Shown: piece by piece, positions 40,201 to 52,145 of the stretch
How positions within the stretch are numbered: the stretch's first letter is position 1
Layout: every line of letters starts with the position of its first letter
Assembly: GCA_046346665.1 (NCBI GenBank)
Contig: JAXMHQ010000004.1
Coordinates: 103,324-167,323 of the forward strand
Reading direction: 5' to 3'
From: JAXMHQ01 sp046346665
GTDB lineage: Bacteria; Verrucomicrobiota; Verrucomicrobiia; Limisphaerales; JAXMHQ01
Length of the DNA: 64,000 bases
The notes under the pieces: model-generated
Databases searched by the model: none
Told to the model about the DNA's origin: nothing
Seen by the model: the letters and a program-made list of their open reading frames with translations, nothing else
Made by a program: the position numbers and the translations under genes

Positions 40201-40401
40201 GTTGGTGGACTGGTTGTATTCCACCGCGTAGACATCGTATGCGGAAGCCGCGGCGCGGGTCGCTTGGCCCGAGACCAGGACAACCGCCAGCGCGTGCGCG
40301 AGCGCCAGCAGGCGGTTGGAACGTCGATTCCCCTGAGCCGCAGCCCTGACAGGCCGGGTGCTCTCCCGATTTCCGAGTTTGGCAGGCAGATCTCTGTTCA
40401 T
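37285..40401 (-). CDS. Large secreted YDG/MBG-repeat surface protein
   Basis: A 1038-residue exported protein. A long basic N-terminal region with a signal-like hydrophobic stretch (about residues 30-51) precedes a beta-propeller-like domain with IN-T-NGAAT repeats (about 55-290) and an Ig-like domain (about 310-378, SNQTVVAGSTVVFSTTASG). MBG domains (about 380-530), four YDG repeats (R/KTYD[GA]T, about 545-870), another MBG (about 880-960) and a C-terminal FRLKVQ domain typical of verrucomicrobial secreted proteins follow. The repeats suggest an adhesin or surface-layer role. No autotransporter barrel is seen. Confidence 0.8.
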   Translation of the reverse strand: MNRDLPAKLGNRESTRPVRAAAQGNRRSNRLLALAHALAVVLVSGQATRAAASAYDVYAVEYNQSTNRFGTINLLNGTFTKISSIGSTKINDIAWCPTNGLLYGISNTTSLVIFNTTNGTMTSVAKMSVSGIQSLAFRYKDGALFGATQSKLYVINPTNGAATLVGSYGTPSNLGSSGQNIRFAADGNLYVSNTSTNTDIYRINTANGAATWMGEVIGCPYLMLQNGSSNMYGVYIKLGTSTNATPKLASFDLSSFVINGTNANGSIHPITYTLVGPGTNFPPNFNFSGSVPAAVTNLTVPVSATALSNQTVVAGSTVVFSTTASGTGPYTYTWSVSGQTNSSLILSNVTTANAGTYTVIVAGAMGSVTNSATLTVTKASGSIVLGSLSQVYSSLPEPATATTIPAGLAVTLTYNGSAAAPVNAGSYTVVGTINDANYRGSATNTLTILPATLTYSANPASLTYGSAMPALSGSVSGFLGADNQANATMGHLTFSTTATSTSGVNTYPVTGGGLTANSGNYTFVQAAGNASALNIKPLPVLLTGTRAYDATTAAAAGILTVANKVGSDNVMLTSGNATLAAANVGSQALISVGDLALGGSAAGNYTLSGAGGSVNITVSVVALTVTNLLALDKTYDGTTNAALDATGAGLAGVFNGDDVSLVTSNAVAAFADKNVATNKPVTVTGLALGGAAAPNYTLAIPTNLAADIAPAGLTVTGLTAVSRTYDAGTNAQLAGIAGLDSVVSGDEVTLVTNGVSAWFSGRNAGTGLPVAVSGFTLSGGDAGNYNLTQPSGLVADITATPLTITAGANTRTYDGTTSATAIPTISGLHGFDTVSGLVECYDTPNAGLAKTLSVVHYTVNDGNSGSNYAVVTVASTDGVILPAVLTITADNKSKLCGQPNPSLTASYSGFIGGETPAVLSCVPSLNTTATSASAAGTYPITLGGVVAANYSIVYASGTLQVLSAPQLTGVATSVNGTKQLVVSWTSITNQNYQLEYTDSLGSGPWTPAGAALVGNGGSLSVTNDASASAHRFFRLKVQ

Positions 40402-40745
40402 GACACCGCCTGCTGCAGTCGAAACGCCAGTGTTCGTGCCAGGCGAGCAGTTTTCCCCCGGAAATCCTCCCGGGGAATTCCCGGTGGTTCAACAAGCCCG
40501 ATTTGCCGCCCCCGGACGGCTTCTCAAGAAAACCTTGGGAATCCTCTACCCCCAAAACAAACACGTTCCGCATACGCTGGATGGCCGGCCGTGTCTCAAA
40601 TTCCCCGTTGTTTGCCCAAATCCAAGACACCCCCGGAGGGACGAGCCATGCATGTCCGTTGAACCGGGCCCGAGTCTCGCCCCACCGGGAAGGATTCAAC
40701 TTTCTGCGTGATCCGGGTGATCTGCGGGAATAGAGTTTTCCCATC
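40402..40745. other. Divergent intergenic region without a recognisable gene
   Basis: This 344-bp gap separates the divergent YDG/MBG and DUF1593 genes. It contains a solo half-arm GAGTCTCGCCCCACC at 40672-40686, matching the outer arm of the element at 22931, and short CCGGGG/CCCCGG palindromes near 40460. I see no small gene. Promoters of both genes should be here but cannot be assigned. Confidence 0.6.
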
Positions 40746-42197
40746 TTGAACTCGCCATTCAAATCCCAGCCTTGGAACCACTGTCTGTTGCTCGCCTGCA
40801 TCGCCTGCGGCATTCTTGTCCCCTCCCTGCCGCTCCAGGCGAACCGCTTGATCGTCCTCACCGACATCGAAGCCGAGGTGGACGACACGGAATCCATGGT
40901 CCGGCTGATGTTGTATTCGAACGAAATCGACATCGAGGGCCTGATCGCCACGACGTCGTGCTGGAAGAGATCGGGCGTCGCCCCTGAATCCATCCAGCGG
41001 GTCATTTCAGCCTACGGGCGTGTCCAGCCCAATTTGAAAAAGCACGACGCCGGCTTTCCCGAGGCGGCAGCGCTCGCGGCGAAAGTGAAACGCGGCAGCG
41101 CAAAATACGGAATGGAAGGCGTCGGCGACGGGAAGGATTCCGAAGGATCGGACTGGATCCTGCGCGTGCTGGACGAGAAGGATGACCGGCCGTTGTGGAT
41201 TTCCGTCTGGGGCGGCGCCAACACGCTGGCGCAGGCCCTCTATAAAATCCAGAAGACCCGGTCGCCGGCGGACGCCGAAAGGCTGATCGCCAAACTGCGC
41301 GTTTACACCATCTCCGACCAGGACGACAGCGGCGTCTGGATCCGGCGCACGTTCCCCCGTCTGTTTTACATCGTCAGCCCGGGAGACGATTACGGAACCG
41401 CAACGTGGAATGCGATCACAACAGTTGTGGACGGCATCGACAACTCAAAGATCAGCAACCGATGGCTGGCGGAGAACGTCCAGCAAAACCACGGGCCGCT
41501 CGGCGCGGAGTATCCCGACGTCGCCTACGGAATGGAAGGCGACACGCCGTCGTGGCTGAATTTGATTCCGAACGGCCTGAGCGACCCGGAGCACCCGGAC
41601 TGGGGCGGCTGGGGCGGGCGGTACGAACTTCTAAAACCGGTCTTTGATCCGGGCATGAAAGGCGGATCCGGCGTGCCGCACGAGGCCGAAACACGCGAGA
41701 TCTGGACCGACGCGGCGGACGTCTGCACGCCGTCTCTGCCGGCGGAATTTGGACGGGCGATTCAGCCTGGAAAGCAGTCGTTCCGCGGCAACAAGGTGTC
41801 GCTCTGGCGCTGGCGCGATGAATTTCAGAACGATTTCGCGGCGCGGATGACCTGGTGCACGAAGCCCTTCGCGGAAGCAAATCATCCGCCGGTCCCGCGG
41901 TTGAATCAGCCGGACACGATCACGGTGCATTCCGGCGATGGGTTTGTGCTGGATGCCGCCGGGACGACGGATCCCGACGGCGACAGCCTGAGCTTTCTTT
42001 GGTTCAACTATCCCGAGGCAGGATCGTACAAACAGCCGATCCCGATCGGTTCAGCGGAGAACATGCGCTGGGTTTATGTCAAGGCGCCGGTGGTGGACAA
42101 GCCGGCGACGTCGCATTTCATTCTGAAGGTCACGGACAAAGGAAACCCGCCGATGACGCGCTATCGGCGGGTGATTGTGACCGTGTTGCCCAGATAA
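40746..42197 (+). CDS. Secreted DUF1593 (nucleoside hydrolase-like) protein, possible Sde182-type cellulose-binding
   Basis: A 483-residue exported protein. The signal peptide covers about residues 10-32 (CLLLACIACGILVPSLPLQA). The DUF1593 domain (about 33-330) has a nucleoside-hydrolase-like N-terminal motif (LTDIEAEVDDTESMVRLM). A C-terminal Ig/cadherin-like domain (about 385-483, LDAAGTTDPDGDSLSF) follows. Related proteins are annotated as Sde182-type cellulose-binding proteins; substrate here is unknown. The start is a TTG, because an in-frame TAG lies 15 bp upstream and no ATG is near. It converges on the DUF1254 gene with no gap between the stops. Confidence 0.82.
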   Translation: MNSPFKSQPWNHCLLLACIACGILVPSLPLQANRLIVLTDIEAEVDDTESMVRLMLYSNEIDIEGLIATTSCWKRSGVAPESIQRVISAYGRVQPNLKKHDAGFPEAAALAAKVKRGSAKYGMEGVGDGKDSEGSDWILRVLDEKDDRPLWISVWGGANTLAQALYKIQKTRSPADAERLIAKLRVYTISDQDDSGVWIRRTFPRLFYIVSPGDDYGTATWNAITTVVDGIDNSKISNRWLAENVQQNHGPLGAEYPDVAYGMEGDTPSWLNLIPNGLSDPEHPDWGGWGGRYELLKPVFDPGMKGGSGVPHEAETREIWTDAADVCTPSLPAEFGRAIQPGKQSFRGNKVSLWRWRDEFQNDFAARMTWCTKPFAEANHPPVPRLNQPDTITVHSGDGFVLDAAGTTDPDGDSLSFLWFNYPEAGSYKQPIPIGSAENMRWVYVKAPVVDKPATSHFILKVTDKGNPPMTRYRRVIVTVLPR

Positions 42198-43652
42198 TTA
42201 CGGGGCAAGCGCCAGGCCGGGCGGTTTCCAGGTGCCGTCGCCGGCAGGCAGGATCGAGGGATTCTCGGTGCGCGGCCAGTAGAGGCGCATGACGAGGTAG
42301 ACCGTGCCATCGGGCGCGGGCAGCCAGTTGCTTTCCTTGTCGGTGCCGGGCGACGCGTGCTGGATGTAGAGCGTCAGCGAACCGTCCTCGTTTTTCTTCA
42401 GGTTCGGCAGCATCGGCGAGTTGATGAGATAACGGTTAAGGGGATTTTCAATGAGCAACTGCGTCTTCCCGTCATACATCGTGACCGACCAGAAGGCGTT
42501 CACGGGCGGCAACTCGCCCGCGGGGAATGTCAGGGTGTAATTGTGCTTGCTGCAGTCGAGCTCGCTGCCGTCGGGCAGCTTGCGGGTCATGGGATACATG
42601 GCTTCGTCGGCGTTGTTGCCGTAAATGCCCGTCTTGGCGGCAATGGCGCGCAGCATCCAGTTGCCATGATAATATTCGCGATCGCCAAAGGCCGACCCGA
42701 TATGCCAGCCGTTGATGACCTTTCCGAACTCGGCGACCTTGTCCTCCGCCAATTTTTCGCCTTCCTTCATTCAAGGCCGACCTCAACCTTGTGTTCGAGC
42801 GAGAGGCTGCTGAAGTCGAACGATTTTCCGGCGCCGATGCCGATGCTCGCAAGCCGGGCGCGAATGGCCTGTTCCTCCAGGTCCGGGCGGCGCGAACTGC
42901 AGCGAGAAGTCCAGGTATTCGAAGAAATTTTCCTTGGCGAGCTTGTCGTTGACGGCGGGCCAGTGGATGACCGGGGCCGCGGGCGGCGCGGGCGTGTGCA
43001 GGAACGCCGACAGCGGCTGCACCTTGTAGCCCGCCTGCACCTTCTTCACGTTGTCCATGTCGTCCGGGTTGAACAGTTGCGTCCGGAAAATCAGCATCGC
43101 GAATTGCGTCGTGGACCGGAAGACCTTCTTAACTCCCGCCGGCAACTCCCCTTTCCAGCCGGGGCCGACGATCGAAATCACCGCCTCGCAACCCGTGGTC
43201 CGGCTGCCGGCGTAACCGAAATTGAACGTGTTCCAGTCCGTCATCTGGACCGAGTAATACCGCTCCTTCTCCACCGCCGGCACGGACAGCACGTAAGGTT
43301 CGGCGCGCAGATCGAGGCAGGTGAACGAATACGGCGTGTCGCTGTTCGGTGTGATCACCGCCGTGTCCTTGTAGGTGAACGTGCGGCTTTCGTTGTAAAT
43401 CTGGCCCATCGGGCACTTGTACTGGCTCGAATTCGTATCGATCCAGAACTCGTAGTTCACCGCGTAATTCATCACGATCGGCAAACCGTAGACGAGCCCG
43501 TCCCGGGCAATCTCGCGCGTCTCGGTGAACCCGGGCGCCTTGGCCTCGTGTTTTTCGGCGGCGGAAATGGTATCGTGCGTCGCGCAGCCGCCGAGCAGCC
43601 ACGCCGCACCCAAAACGGTCAAACCGGGAATCAATCCGTTACGAGTCATCAT
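42198..43652 (-). pseudogene. DUF1254/DUF1214 lipoprotein with two compensating frameshifts
   Basis: The N-terminal part has a lipoprotein signal (MMTRNGLIPGLTVLGAAWLLGGC) and a complete DUF1254 domain. Near 42876 the frame shifts by one (CCTGGAGG where CCTGAGG would keep it). The next 35 residues read correctly only in the other frame (LEEQAIRARLASIGIGAGKS) and end at a TGA overlapping ATG at 42767-42770. The DUF1214 part then resumes in the original frame. All family blocks are present, so this is either two sequencing errors or a recently broken gene. The function of DUF1254/1214 proteins is unknown. Confidence 0.8.
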
Positions 43653-43780
43653 TGTTATTTTTCGACCGGTCTGTGGTTCACGTGTGACGCCCATCGCCCC
43701 GCGCTCAGCCGATCTTCTATTGATGAAAACCAATCCTGATGCAAAGCGCAAGCGTGTGCATTTACCGATTCGGCTGGGAA

Positions 43781-43800
43781 CCGCGATCTGACGATCGCGG
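43781..43800. repeat. CCGCGATC-TGAC-GATCGCGG hairpin
   Basis: A perfect 8-bp stem, followed by GCTACGGGG as in the copy at 2214. It lies 9 bp past the stop codon of the glucosidase gene, the last gene of the long minus-strand series. It may end the transcript, although no T tract follows. Confidence 0.55.
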
Positions 43801-43809
43801 CTACGGGGC

Positions 43810-46469
<2,660 letters not shown>

Positions 46470-46473
<4 letters not shown>

Positions 46474-48524
46474 TTGGGCAGCATCTCCCGGGCGGCCGCG
46501 ACTATGTCGGCCGGTTCGAATCCGAATTTCTTCTGCAGATCCTTGACTGGTGCCGAGGCGCCGAACGTTTTCATTCCGATCACGCGTCCCTGGCTGCCGA
46601 CGTAGCGATCCCAGCCGAGTGTGGAGGCCTGTTCGATCGCGAGCCGGGTGGTCACCTGCGGCGGCAACACGCTGTCGCGGTATTCGCGGGTTTGATGTTC
46701 GAAGAACTCCCAGCACGGCATGGAAACGACGCGCGAACGAACGCCCGCGGCGGTGAGCTGTTCGTGCGCGGCGACCGTGGCGCAGACTTCGCTGCCGGAC
46801 GCGATCAAAATGATCTCCGGCTTGCCGCCGGCCGCGTCGGCCAGGATGTAAGCGCCGCGGGCCACGCCCGAGGCCGGCGCGCATTTGGATCGATCCAGCG
46901 TCGGCAGCGGCTGGCGCGACAGGACCAGCAGCGCCGGTTCATGGCGCAATTGAGCGATGCAACGATACGCCTCGACGACTTCGTTGGCGTCGCCGGGCCG
47001 CAGGACGACAATGCCGGGCATGGCGCGGAACGAGGCGAGGTGCTCGACCGGCTGGTGCGTCGGCCCGTCCTCGCCGTCGCCCAATGCGTCGTGCGTGAAC
47101 ACGAACAGCGTGGGCAGCTCCATCAACGCCGACATCCGGATCGCCGGGCGTGCGTAATCGCTGAAGATGAAAAAGGTCGCGCCGTAGGGGCGCAGCTTGG
47201 ACAGAGCGAGGCCGTTCACGATGGCGCCCATGGCGTGTTCGCGAATGCCGAAATGCAGGTTGCGGCCGGCGGGGGTTTCCTTCTGGAAACTGCCCGCGCC
47301 GGGAAAGTTCAGAAGGGTCTTGTTCGATGACCCGAGATCGCCGGAACCGCCGAGCAGCCAGGGAATGTTCTGCGCCAGCGCGTTCAGGGTTTTCCCGGAA
47401 GCCTCGCGTCCCGCGACGCCCTTCGGATCGGCCGGGAACACCGGCAGGTTGCGGTCCCATCCCTGCGGCAATTCGCGCCGCTGCATTTGACGGATCTCGG
47501 TCGCGAGCGCGGGGAATTTGGATTCGTAGGCGGCAAACAAGTCGTTCCAGGCCTTGCGCGCGTCGGCGCCACGCCGGCCGACGCCGGCCTTAAATAGATC
47601 GTAGACTCCGTCGGGCACGAGGAATTGGGCGTCCTCGGGCCAGCCGTAGGCGCGCTTGGTGAGCTTGACCTCCGCTTCGCCCAGCGGTTCGCCGTGGGCC
47701 TCGGCTTTGTCCTGCTTGTTGGGCGATCCAAACCCGATATGGCTGTCGAGGATGATGAAGGTGGGGCGCCCTTTTGTTTCGCGGAACATCTTCAGGGCTT
47801 CCTCGATGCGCAGCGTGTCATTGGCGTCGCCCACGTGCAGCACGTTCCAGCCATAGGCGGCAAACCGCGCGGCGATGTCTTCGGTGAACGTAAGGTTGGT
47901 GCTGCCCTCGATGGTGATGTGGTTGTTGTCGTAAATCCAGCAGAGGTTGTCGAGGCCGAGGTGGCCGGCGATCGACGCGGCCTCGGAGGCAACGCCTTCC
48001 ATCATGCAGCCGTCGCCGCACACGGCGAACATGCGGTAATTGAAGAGCTCGAACCCGGGCTGATTATAGCGCGCAGCGAGCCATTTTTCGGCGATGGCCA
48101 TGCCGACGCTGGTGGCCACGCCCTGGCCGAGCGGCCCGGTCGTGGTTTCAACGCCGGAAACCCAGTGATATTCCGGGTGCCCCGCCGCCCGGCTGTCGAG
48201 TTGGCGGAAGCGCCGGATGTCGTCGAGCGTCAGCGCGGGTTTGCCGGTGCTCTTGCCGTCGGCGTCGACCGCCTGGACGCCGGCGAGGTGCAGGGCGGAC
48301 CAGACCAGCATGGAGGCATGGCCGTTCGAGAGCACGAACCGGTCGCGGTTGGGCCAGACCGGGTCCGCAGGGTCGAAATTCATCACCCGGTTCCAGAGGG
48401 TGTAAACCAGGGGCGCGAGGGCCATGGGCGTGCCGGGATGACCGGACTTGGCGGCTTGCACGGCGTCGATCGAGAGCGTGCGGATGGTGTTGATTGCAAG
48501 TTGGGCTATTTTGTCGTCAGGCAT
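46470..48524 (-). CDS. tkt: Transketolase
   Basis: A 684-residue ThDP enzyme of the non-oxidative pentose phosphate pathway, moving two-carbon units between sugar phosphates. GHPGTPMALAP near the start, the ThDP/Mg motif GDGCMMEGVASEAASIAGHL, and FTHDALGDGEDGPTHQPVEH are all visible, with the three-domain layout and normal length. It is preceded by rpiB (10-bp gap) and coupled to the glucosidase downstream (ATGA overlap). Confidence 0.96.
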
Positions 48525-48534
48525 AAATGGATGG

Positions 48535-48993
48535 TCACTGCGATTTGCGGGAGGATTTCCAGGCGGCCACTTTGCCGAGCCGCCGGAGGTGGCGGGGCGC
48601 CTGGCTGAATTGGGCGGCCAAAAATGTCTGCGCCAGGTCCCAGGCCACTTCGGGTCCGACCGTGCGGCCGCCCATGCAGAGAACGTTCATGTGATCGTCT
48701 TCAACGCCCTGTTTGGCGGAGAAATGGTCGTGGATCAGGCAGGCGCGAACGCCGGGAACCGCGTTGGCGCACACCGCGGCGCCGACGCCGCTGCCGCAGA
48801 TGGCAATCCCCCGCTCCACGCTGCCCTCCCCGACGGCCTGCGCGAGCGGCAGCACGAAATCGGGATAATCGTCGTCCGGCGCCAGCTGGTGCGCGCCGAA
48901 ATCCACGACGTCGTGGCCGGCGTTCCGGAGGCGTGAAACGATTTCCTCCTTCAACGCGAACCCGCCGTGGTCTGTGGCAATGCCGATGCGCAT
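48535..48993 (-). CDS. rpiB: Ribose-5-phosphate isomerase B
   Basis: A 152-residue RpiB/LacAB-family isomerase interconverting ribose-5-P and ribulose-5-P. MRIGIATDHGGFALKEEI opens the protein, and the catalytic-type CGSGVGAAVCANAVPGVRACL follows (about residues 66-86). The ATG at 48993 gives the usual start, 7 bp after the pgl stop; a longer reading runs into pgl. It sits between pgl and tkt in the pentose phosphate gene series. Confidence 0.93.
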   Translation of the reverse strand: MRIGIATDHGGFALKEEIVSRLRNAGHDVVDFGAHQLAPDDDYPDFVLPLAQAVGEGSVERGIAICGSGVGAAVCANAVPGVRACLIHDHFSAKQGVEDDHMNVLCMGGRTVGPEVAWDLAQTFLAAQFSQAPRHLRRLGKVAAWKSSRKSQ

Positions 48994-49000
48994 GGTCTGA

Positions 49001-49693
49001 TTATAGATTCGCCGCGGCTGCCGCATCCGCCAGCACCCAGGCGTTCTCGCGCCGGATGCGGCCGGCCGGGATCGAGGTGTCGCCGTCCCGCAAGCGCCGC
49101 AGCATGGGAGTTTTCCCGGCGCCGGTGGCGAGCCAGAGAATGGCCCGGCTCCGGTTCAGCGCCGGGTAGGTCAAGGTCATGCGGCGCCGGCCCATGTAAG
49201 TGCCCGTGAGGCCGACCTCATGGTCCTGGATATCCAGCACCGGGTCGCCGGGGACAAGCGAGGCGGTGTGCCCGTCGGGGCCCAACCCCAAATGGGCCAG
49301 GTCGAGAACGGGCGGTAGCCCGGCCAGTGATTGCAATTCCCGGGAATAATCCGACGCCGCCGCGGCGAGGTCGCGCGCCTCCACGGGCATGGGATGAATG
49401 TTCGCTTCCGGCAGCGGTGCGTGCGACAGCAGGCTTTCGCGCAGGTGGGTGAGGTTGCGATCCGGATCGCCGGCGGGCGCGATCCGTTCGTCGACCTGGA
49501 ACACATGGAACTGCTCCCAGGGAACCTGCTGGCCGGCGAGTGCGGCGAGCATTTGCCAGGGGGTTTGGCCGCCGCTGACGGCGATGAGAAAGCGGCCGCG
49601 CGCGGCGACGGCGGCCCGCGCCTGGGCGGCGATTTGAGCCGCCGCCTCCCGCGCCACCGCGTCCGCATCCGGAAGCACCTGGATCTTCATCAT
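49001..49693 (-). CDS. pgl: 6-phosphogluconolactonase
   Basis: A 230-residue enzyme that hydrolyses 6-phosphogluconolactone after G6P dehydrogenase. SGGQTPWQMLAAL (about residues 40-52), VDERIAP, LDLAHLGLGPDGHTASLVPG and YMGRRRMTLTYPALN match the Pgl/NagB-like family. It lies 8 bp downstream of zwf and 7 bp upstream of rpiB, as expected for a pathway operon. Confidence 0.94.
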   Translation of the reverse strand: MMKIQVLPDADAVAREAAAQIAAQARAAVAARGRFLIAVSGGQTPWQMLAALAGQQVPWEQFHVFQVDERIAPAGDPDRNLTHLRESLLSHAPLPEANIHPMPVEARDLAAAASDYSRELQSLAGLPPVLDLAHLGLGPDGHTASLVPGDPVLDIQDHEVGLTGTYMGRRRMTLTYPALNRSRAILWLATGAGKTPMLRRLRDGDTSIPAGRIRRENAWVLADAAAAANL

Positions 49694-49701
49694 TTCAGTT
49701 G

Positions 49702-51090
49702 TCAGGCGGGTTTGGCCGCCACCACGGGATTGTTCCAGCCGCCGGGCGGTTGGACAAGTTTATCAACTTCCGTCGGACCCCAGGTGCCGGGGTCGTAATT
49801 GTAAACGGGGGTGCCGGCTTTCAACACCGGGTCCACGACGCGCCAGGCTTCCTCGACATAATCCTCGCGGGCGAACAGCGTGGCGTCGCCCGCCATCGCG
49901 TCGGTCAACACGCGTTCATAGGCGTCCATCTCCCCGGCCGGCGGGTGCGAGGCGCCGCAGATTTCCTGGAGATCGCTGTCGGATTCGTCCAGCGGCTTCA
50001 CCACGTTGAATCCCATGCCGATGACCACATCGGGGCTGATGCGGAACCGCAGGTGGTTTGATTGAAGCGGGTAGTTGCAATACATCGTCGGCGGTTGCCG
50101 CAGCCGGACCATCAGTTCGGTGCATGTGACCGGCAGGGATTTGCCGGCGCGAATGTAGAACGGCACGCCGCGCCAGCGCCAGGAATCGACCTCGAGTTTC
50201 AGGGCCGCGAATGTTTCCATTGTGGAACCCGGTTTCACGCCGGGCTCGTCGAGGTAACCTTTGAACTGGCCGCGCACGAGATTCTGCGGTTCCAGCGGAC
50301 GCATGGCTTTCAGCACCTTTACCTTTTCGTCGCGGATGGATTCGCTGTCGGTGCGGACGGGCGGTTCCATGGCGAGGTTCGCCAGCACCTGGAACAGGTG
50401 ATTCTGGATGACGTCGCGGATGGTGCCGACGCCGTCGTAGAACGCGCCGCGACCCTGGATGCCGAAATCCTCCGCCATCGTGATCTGCACGCTTTCGATG
50501 AATTCCCGGTTCCAGTAAGGCTCGGCGAACGCGTTGGCGAACCGGAAGAACAGCATGTTGTGCACGGGCCGCTTGCCGAGGTAATGGTCGATGCGGAAAA
50601 TCCGCTTCTCGTCAAACGTCTGAAGGAGCACCCGGTTCAACTGCCGCGCCGATTCGAGATCGCGGCCGAACGGTTTTTCGACGACCACACGCGCGGCATC
50701 GGGCGCGCAGCCGGAGTGGCCGAGCTGCTGGACGACCGTGCCGAAGAGCGCGGGCGGGATGGCGAGGTAATGCGCCGGGCACTGGGCGGCGCCGAGCTCC
50801 TTGCGGATCGCCTGGAAGGTCGCCGCGTCCTCGTAGGCGCCGTCGACGTAGCGCAGCAGGCCGCTGAGTTTCGTGAAGGCCGCCGGGTCGAGCCCGCCGT
50901 GCTTCTCCAGGCTGTCCTTCGCGCGGGCCTTGAGCTGGTCGAGATTCCAGCCCGCCTTGGCGACGCCGATCACCGGCACGTTGAGCGAGCCGCGTTTGAT
51001 CATCGCCTGCAGCGACGGAAATATTTTCTTGTAGGCGAGATCGCCCGTGGCGCCGAAGAAGACCAGGGCGTCGGAATGTTGCGAGTTCAT
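49702..51090 (-). CDS. zwf: Glucose-6-phosphate 1-dehydrogenase
   Basis: A 462-residue enzyme for the first oxidative pentose phosphate step. The NADP-binding motif is FFGATGDLAYKKIFPS (about 11-26), the substrate motif RIDHYLGKRPVHN is near residue 175, and EPYWNREFIESVQITMAEDFG is canonical. The ATG at 51090 was chosen because it opens the Rossmann strand and lies 4 bp after the gnd stop; an extension to 51135 overlaps gnd. The C-terminus ends in a short basic tail. Confidence 0.96.
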   Translation of the reverse strand: MNSQHSDALVFFGATGDLAYKKIFPSLQAMIKRGSLNVPVIGVAKAGWNLDQLKARAKDSLEKHGGLDPAAFTKLSGLLRYVDGAYEDAATFQAIRKELGAAQCPAHYLAIPPALFGTVVQQLGHSGCAPDAARVVVEKPFGRDLESARQLNRVLLQTFDEKRIFRIDHYLGKRPVHNMLFFRFANAFAEPYWNREFIESVQITMAEDFGIQGRGAFYDGVGTIRDVIQNHLFQVLANLAMEPPVRTDSESIRDEKVKVLKAMRPLEPQNLVRGQFKGYLDEPGVKPGSTMETFAALKLEVDSWRWRGVPFYIRAGKSLPVTCTELMVRLRQPPTMYCNYPLQSNHLRFRISPDVVIGMGFNVVKPLDESDSDLQEICGASHPPAGEMDAYERVLTDAMAGDATLFAREDYVEEAWRVVDPVLKAGTPVYNYDPGTWGPTEVDKLVQPPGGWNNPVVAAKPA

Positions 51091-51094
51091 GGAA

Positions 51095-52114
51095 TTATTT
51101 CCCCGACGGTTTTTCCAAATGCCCGCCGAAGCCAAATCGCATCGCGGACAGCAATTTATCCTGGTAATCCGCCTCGCCGCGCGACGCGAACCGTTCGTAG
51201 AGCGACGTGGTGAGCACCGGCACCGGCACGCCTTCGTCGATGGCGGCCTTGATCGTCCAGCGGCCTTCGCCCGAATCCGACACGCGGCCGGCGAACCCGG
51301 CGAGGCTGGCGTCCTTGACGAGCGCGCCGGCGGTCAGGTCGAGCAGCCACGACGCGATCACGCTGCCGCGGCGCCAGACTTCGGCCACTTCGCCGAGGTT
51401 GAGGTCGTACTGGTAATGCTCCGGGTCTCGCAGCGGCGTGGTTTCGGCGTCGACGTCGCCCTTGGATTTGCCGACGTTGGCCTGGCGCAGGACGGCGAGG
51501 CCTTCGGCGTAGGCGGCCATGAGGCCGTATTCGATGCCGTTGTGGACCATTTTGACGAAGTGCCCGGCGCCGTTCGGGCCGCAATGCAGGTAGCCCTGTT
51601 CCGCGGTGCCCTGGTTGGCGGGCCGGCCCGGCGTGCGCGGAATATCGCCGATGCCGGGGGCGAGCGTGGCAAAAACCGGGTCGAGATGTTTCACAACATC
51701 CGTTTCGCCGCCGATCATCATGCAGTAACCGCGTTCCAATCCCCAGACACCGCCGCTGGTGCCGACGTCGACGTAATGAATTTTCTTCGCGGCCAATTCC
51801 TTCGCGCGGCGGATGTCGTCGACGTAATACGAATTGCCGCCATCGATGAGGATGTCGCCCGGTGCGAGCAGCGGGACGAGTTCGGCGATCGTGCTGTCGA
51901 CCACCGCCGCGGGCACCATGAGCCAGACGGCCCGGGGCGCCTTGAGTTGCTTCACCAGGTCGGCGAGCGAGGCCGCGCCGGAGGCTTTTTCCTGGACCAA
52001 TTCCTTCACCGCGTCAGGCGAGCGGTCGAAGACGACGCATTCGTGTCCCTTGCGCAGGAGGCGGCGTACCATGTTGGCGCCCATCCGGCCGAGTCCGATC
52101 ATTCCGAGTTGCAT
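51095..52114 (-). CDS. gnd: 6-phosphogluconate dehydrogenase (decarboxylating, short YqeC/GntZ type)
   Basis: A 339-residue enzyme. The dinucleotide motif GLGRMGANM (residues 7-15), GDILIDGGNSYYVDD, VDVGTSGGVWGLERGYCMMIGG and the substrate helix HFVKMVHNGIEYGLMAAYAEG are clear. The length fits the shorter, often NAD-using class; cofactor choice is not settled. It converts 6-phosphogluconate to ribulose-5-P and CO2. A GAAAGGAT site precedes the ATG. Confidence 0.94.
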   Translation of the reverse strand: MQLGMIGLGRMGANMVRRLLRKGHECVVFDRSPDAVKELVQEKASGAASLADLVKQLKAPRAVWLMVPAAVVDSTIAELVPLLAPGDILIDGGNSYYVDDIRRAKELAAKKIHYVDVGTSGGVWGLERGYCMMIGGETDVVKHLDPVFATLAPGIGDIPRTPGRPANQGTAEQGYLHCGPNGAGHFVKMVHNGIEYGLMAAYAEGLAVLRQANVGKSKGDVDAETTPLRDPEHYQYDLNLGEVAEVWRRGSVIASWLLDLTAGALVKDASLAGFAGRVSDSGEGRWTIKAAIDEGVPVPVLTTSLYERFASRGEADYQDKLLSAMRFGFGGHLEKPSGK

Positions 52115-52145
52115 AGGTGTATCCTTTCAGGTGCTGTGAATTGTT

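Noticed and set aside
46505..46530. tRNA-like GGTTCGAATCC box
   Set aside because: It lies inside transketolase codons and no acceptor or anticodon stem can be built around it.
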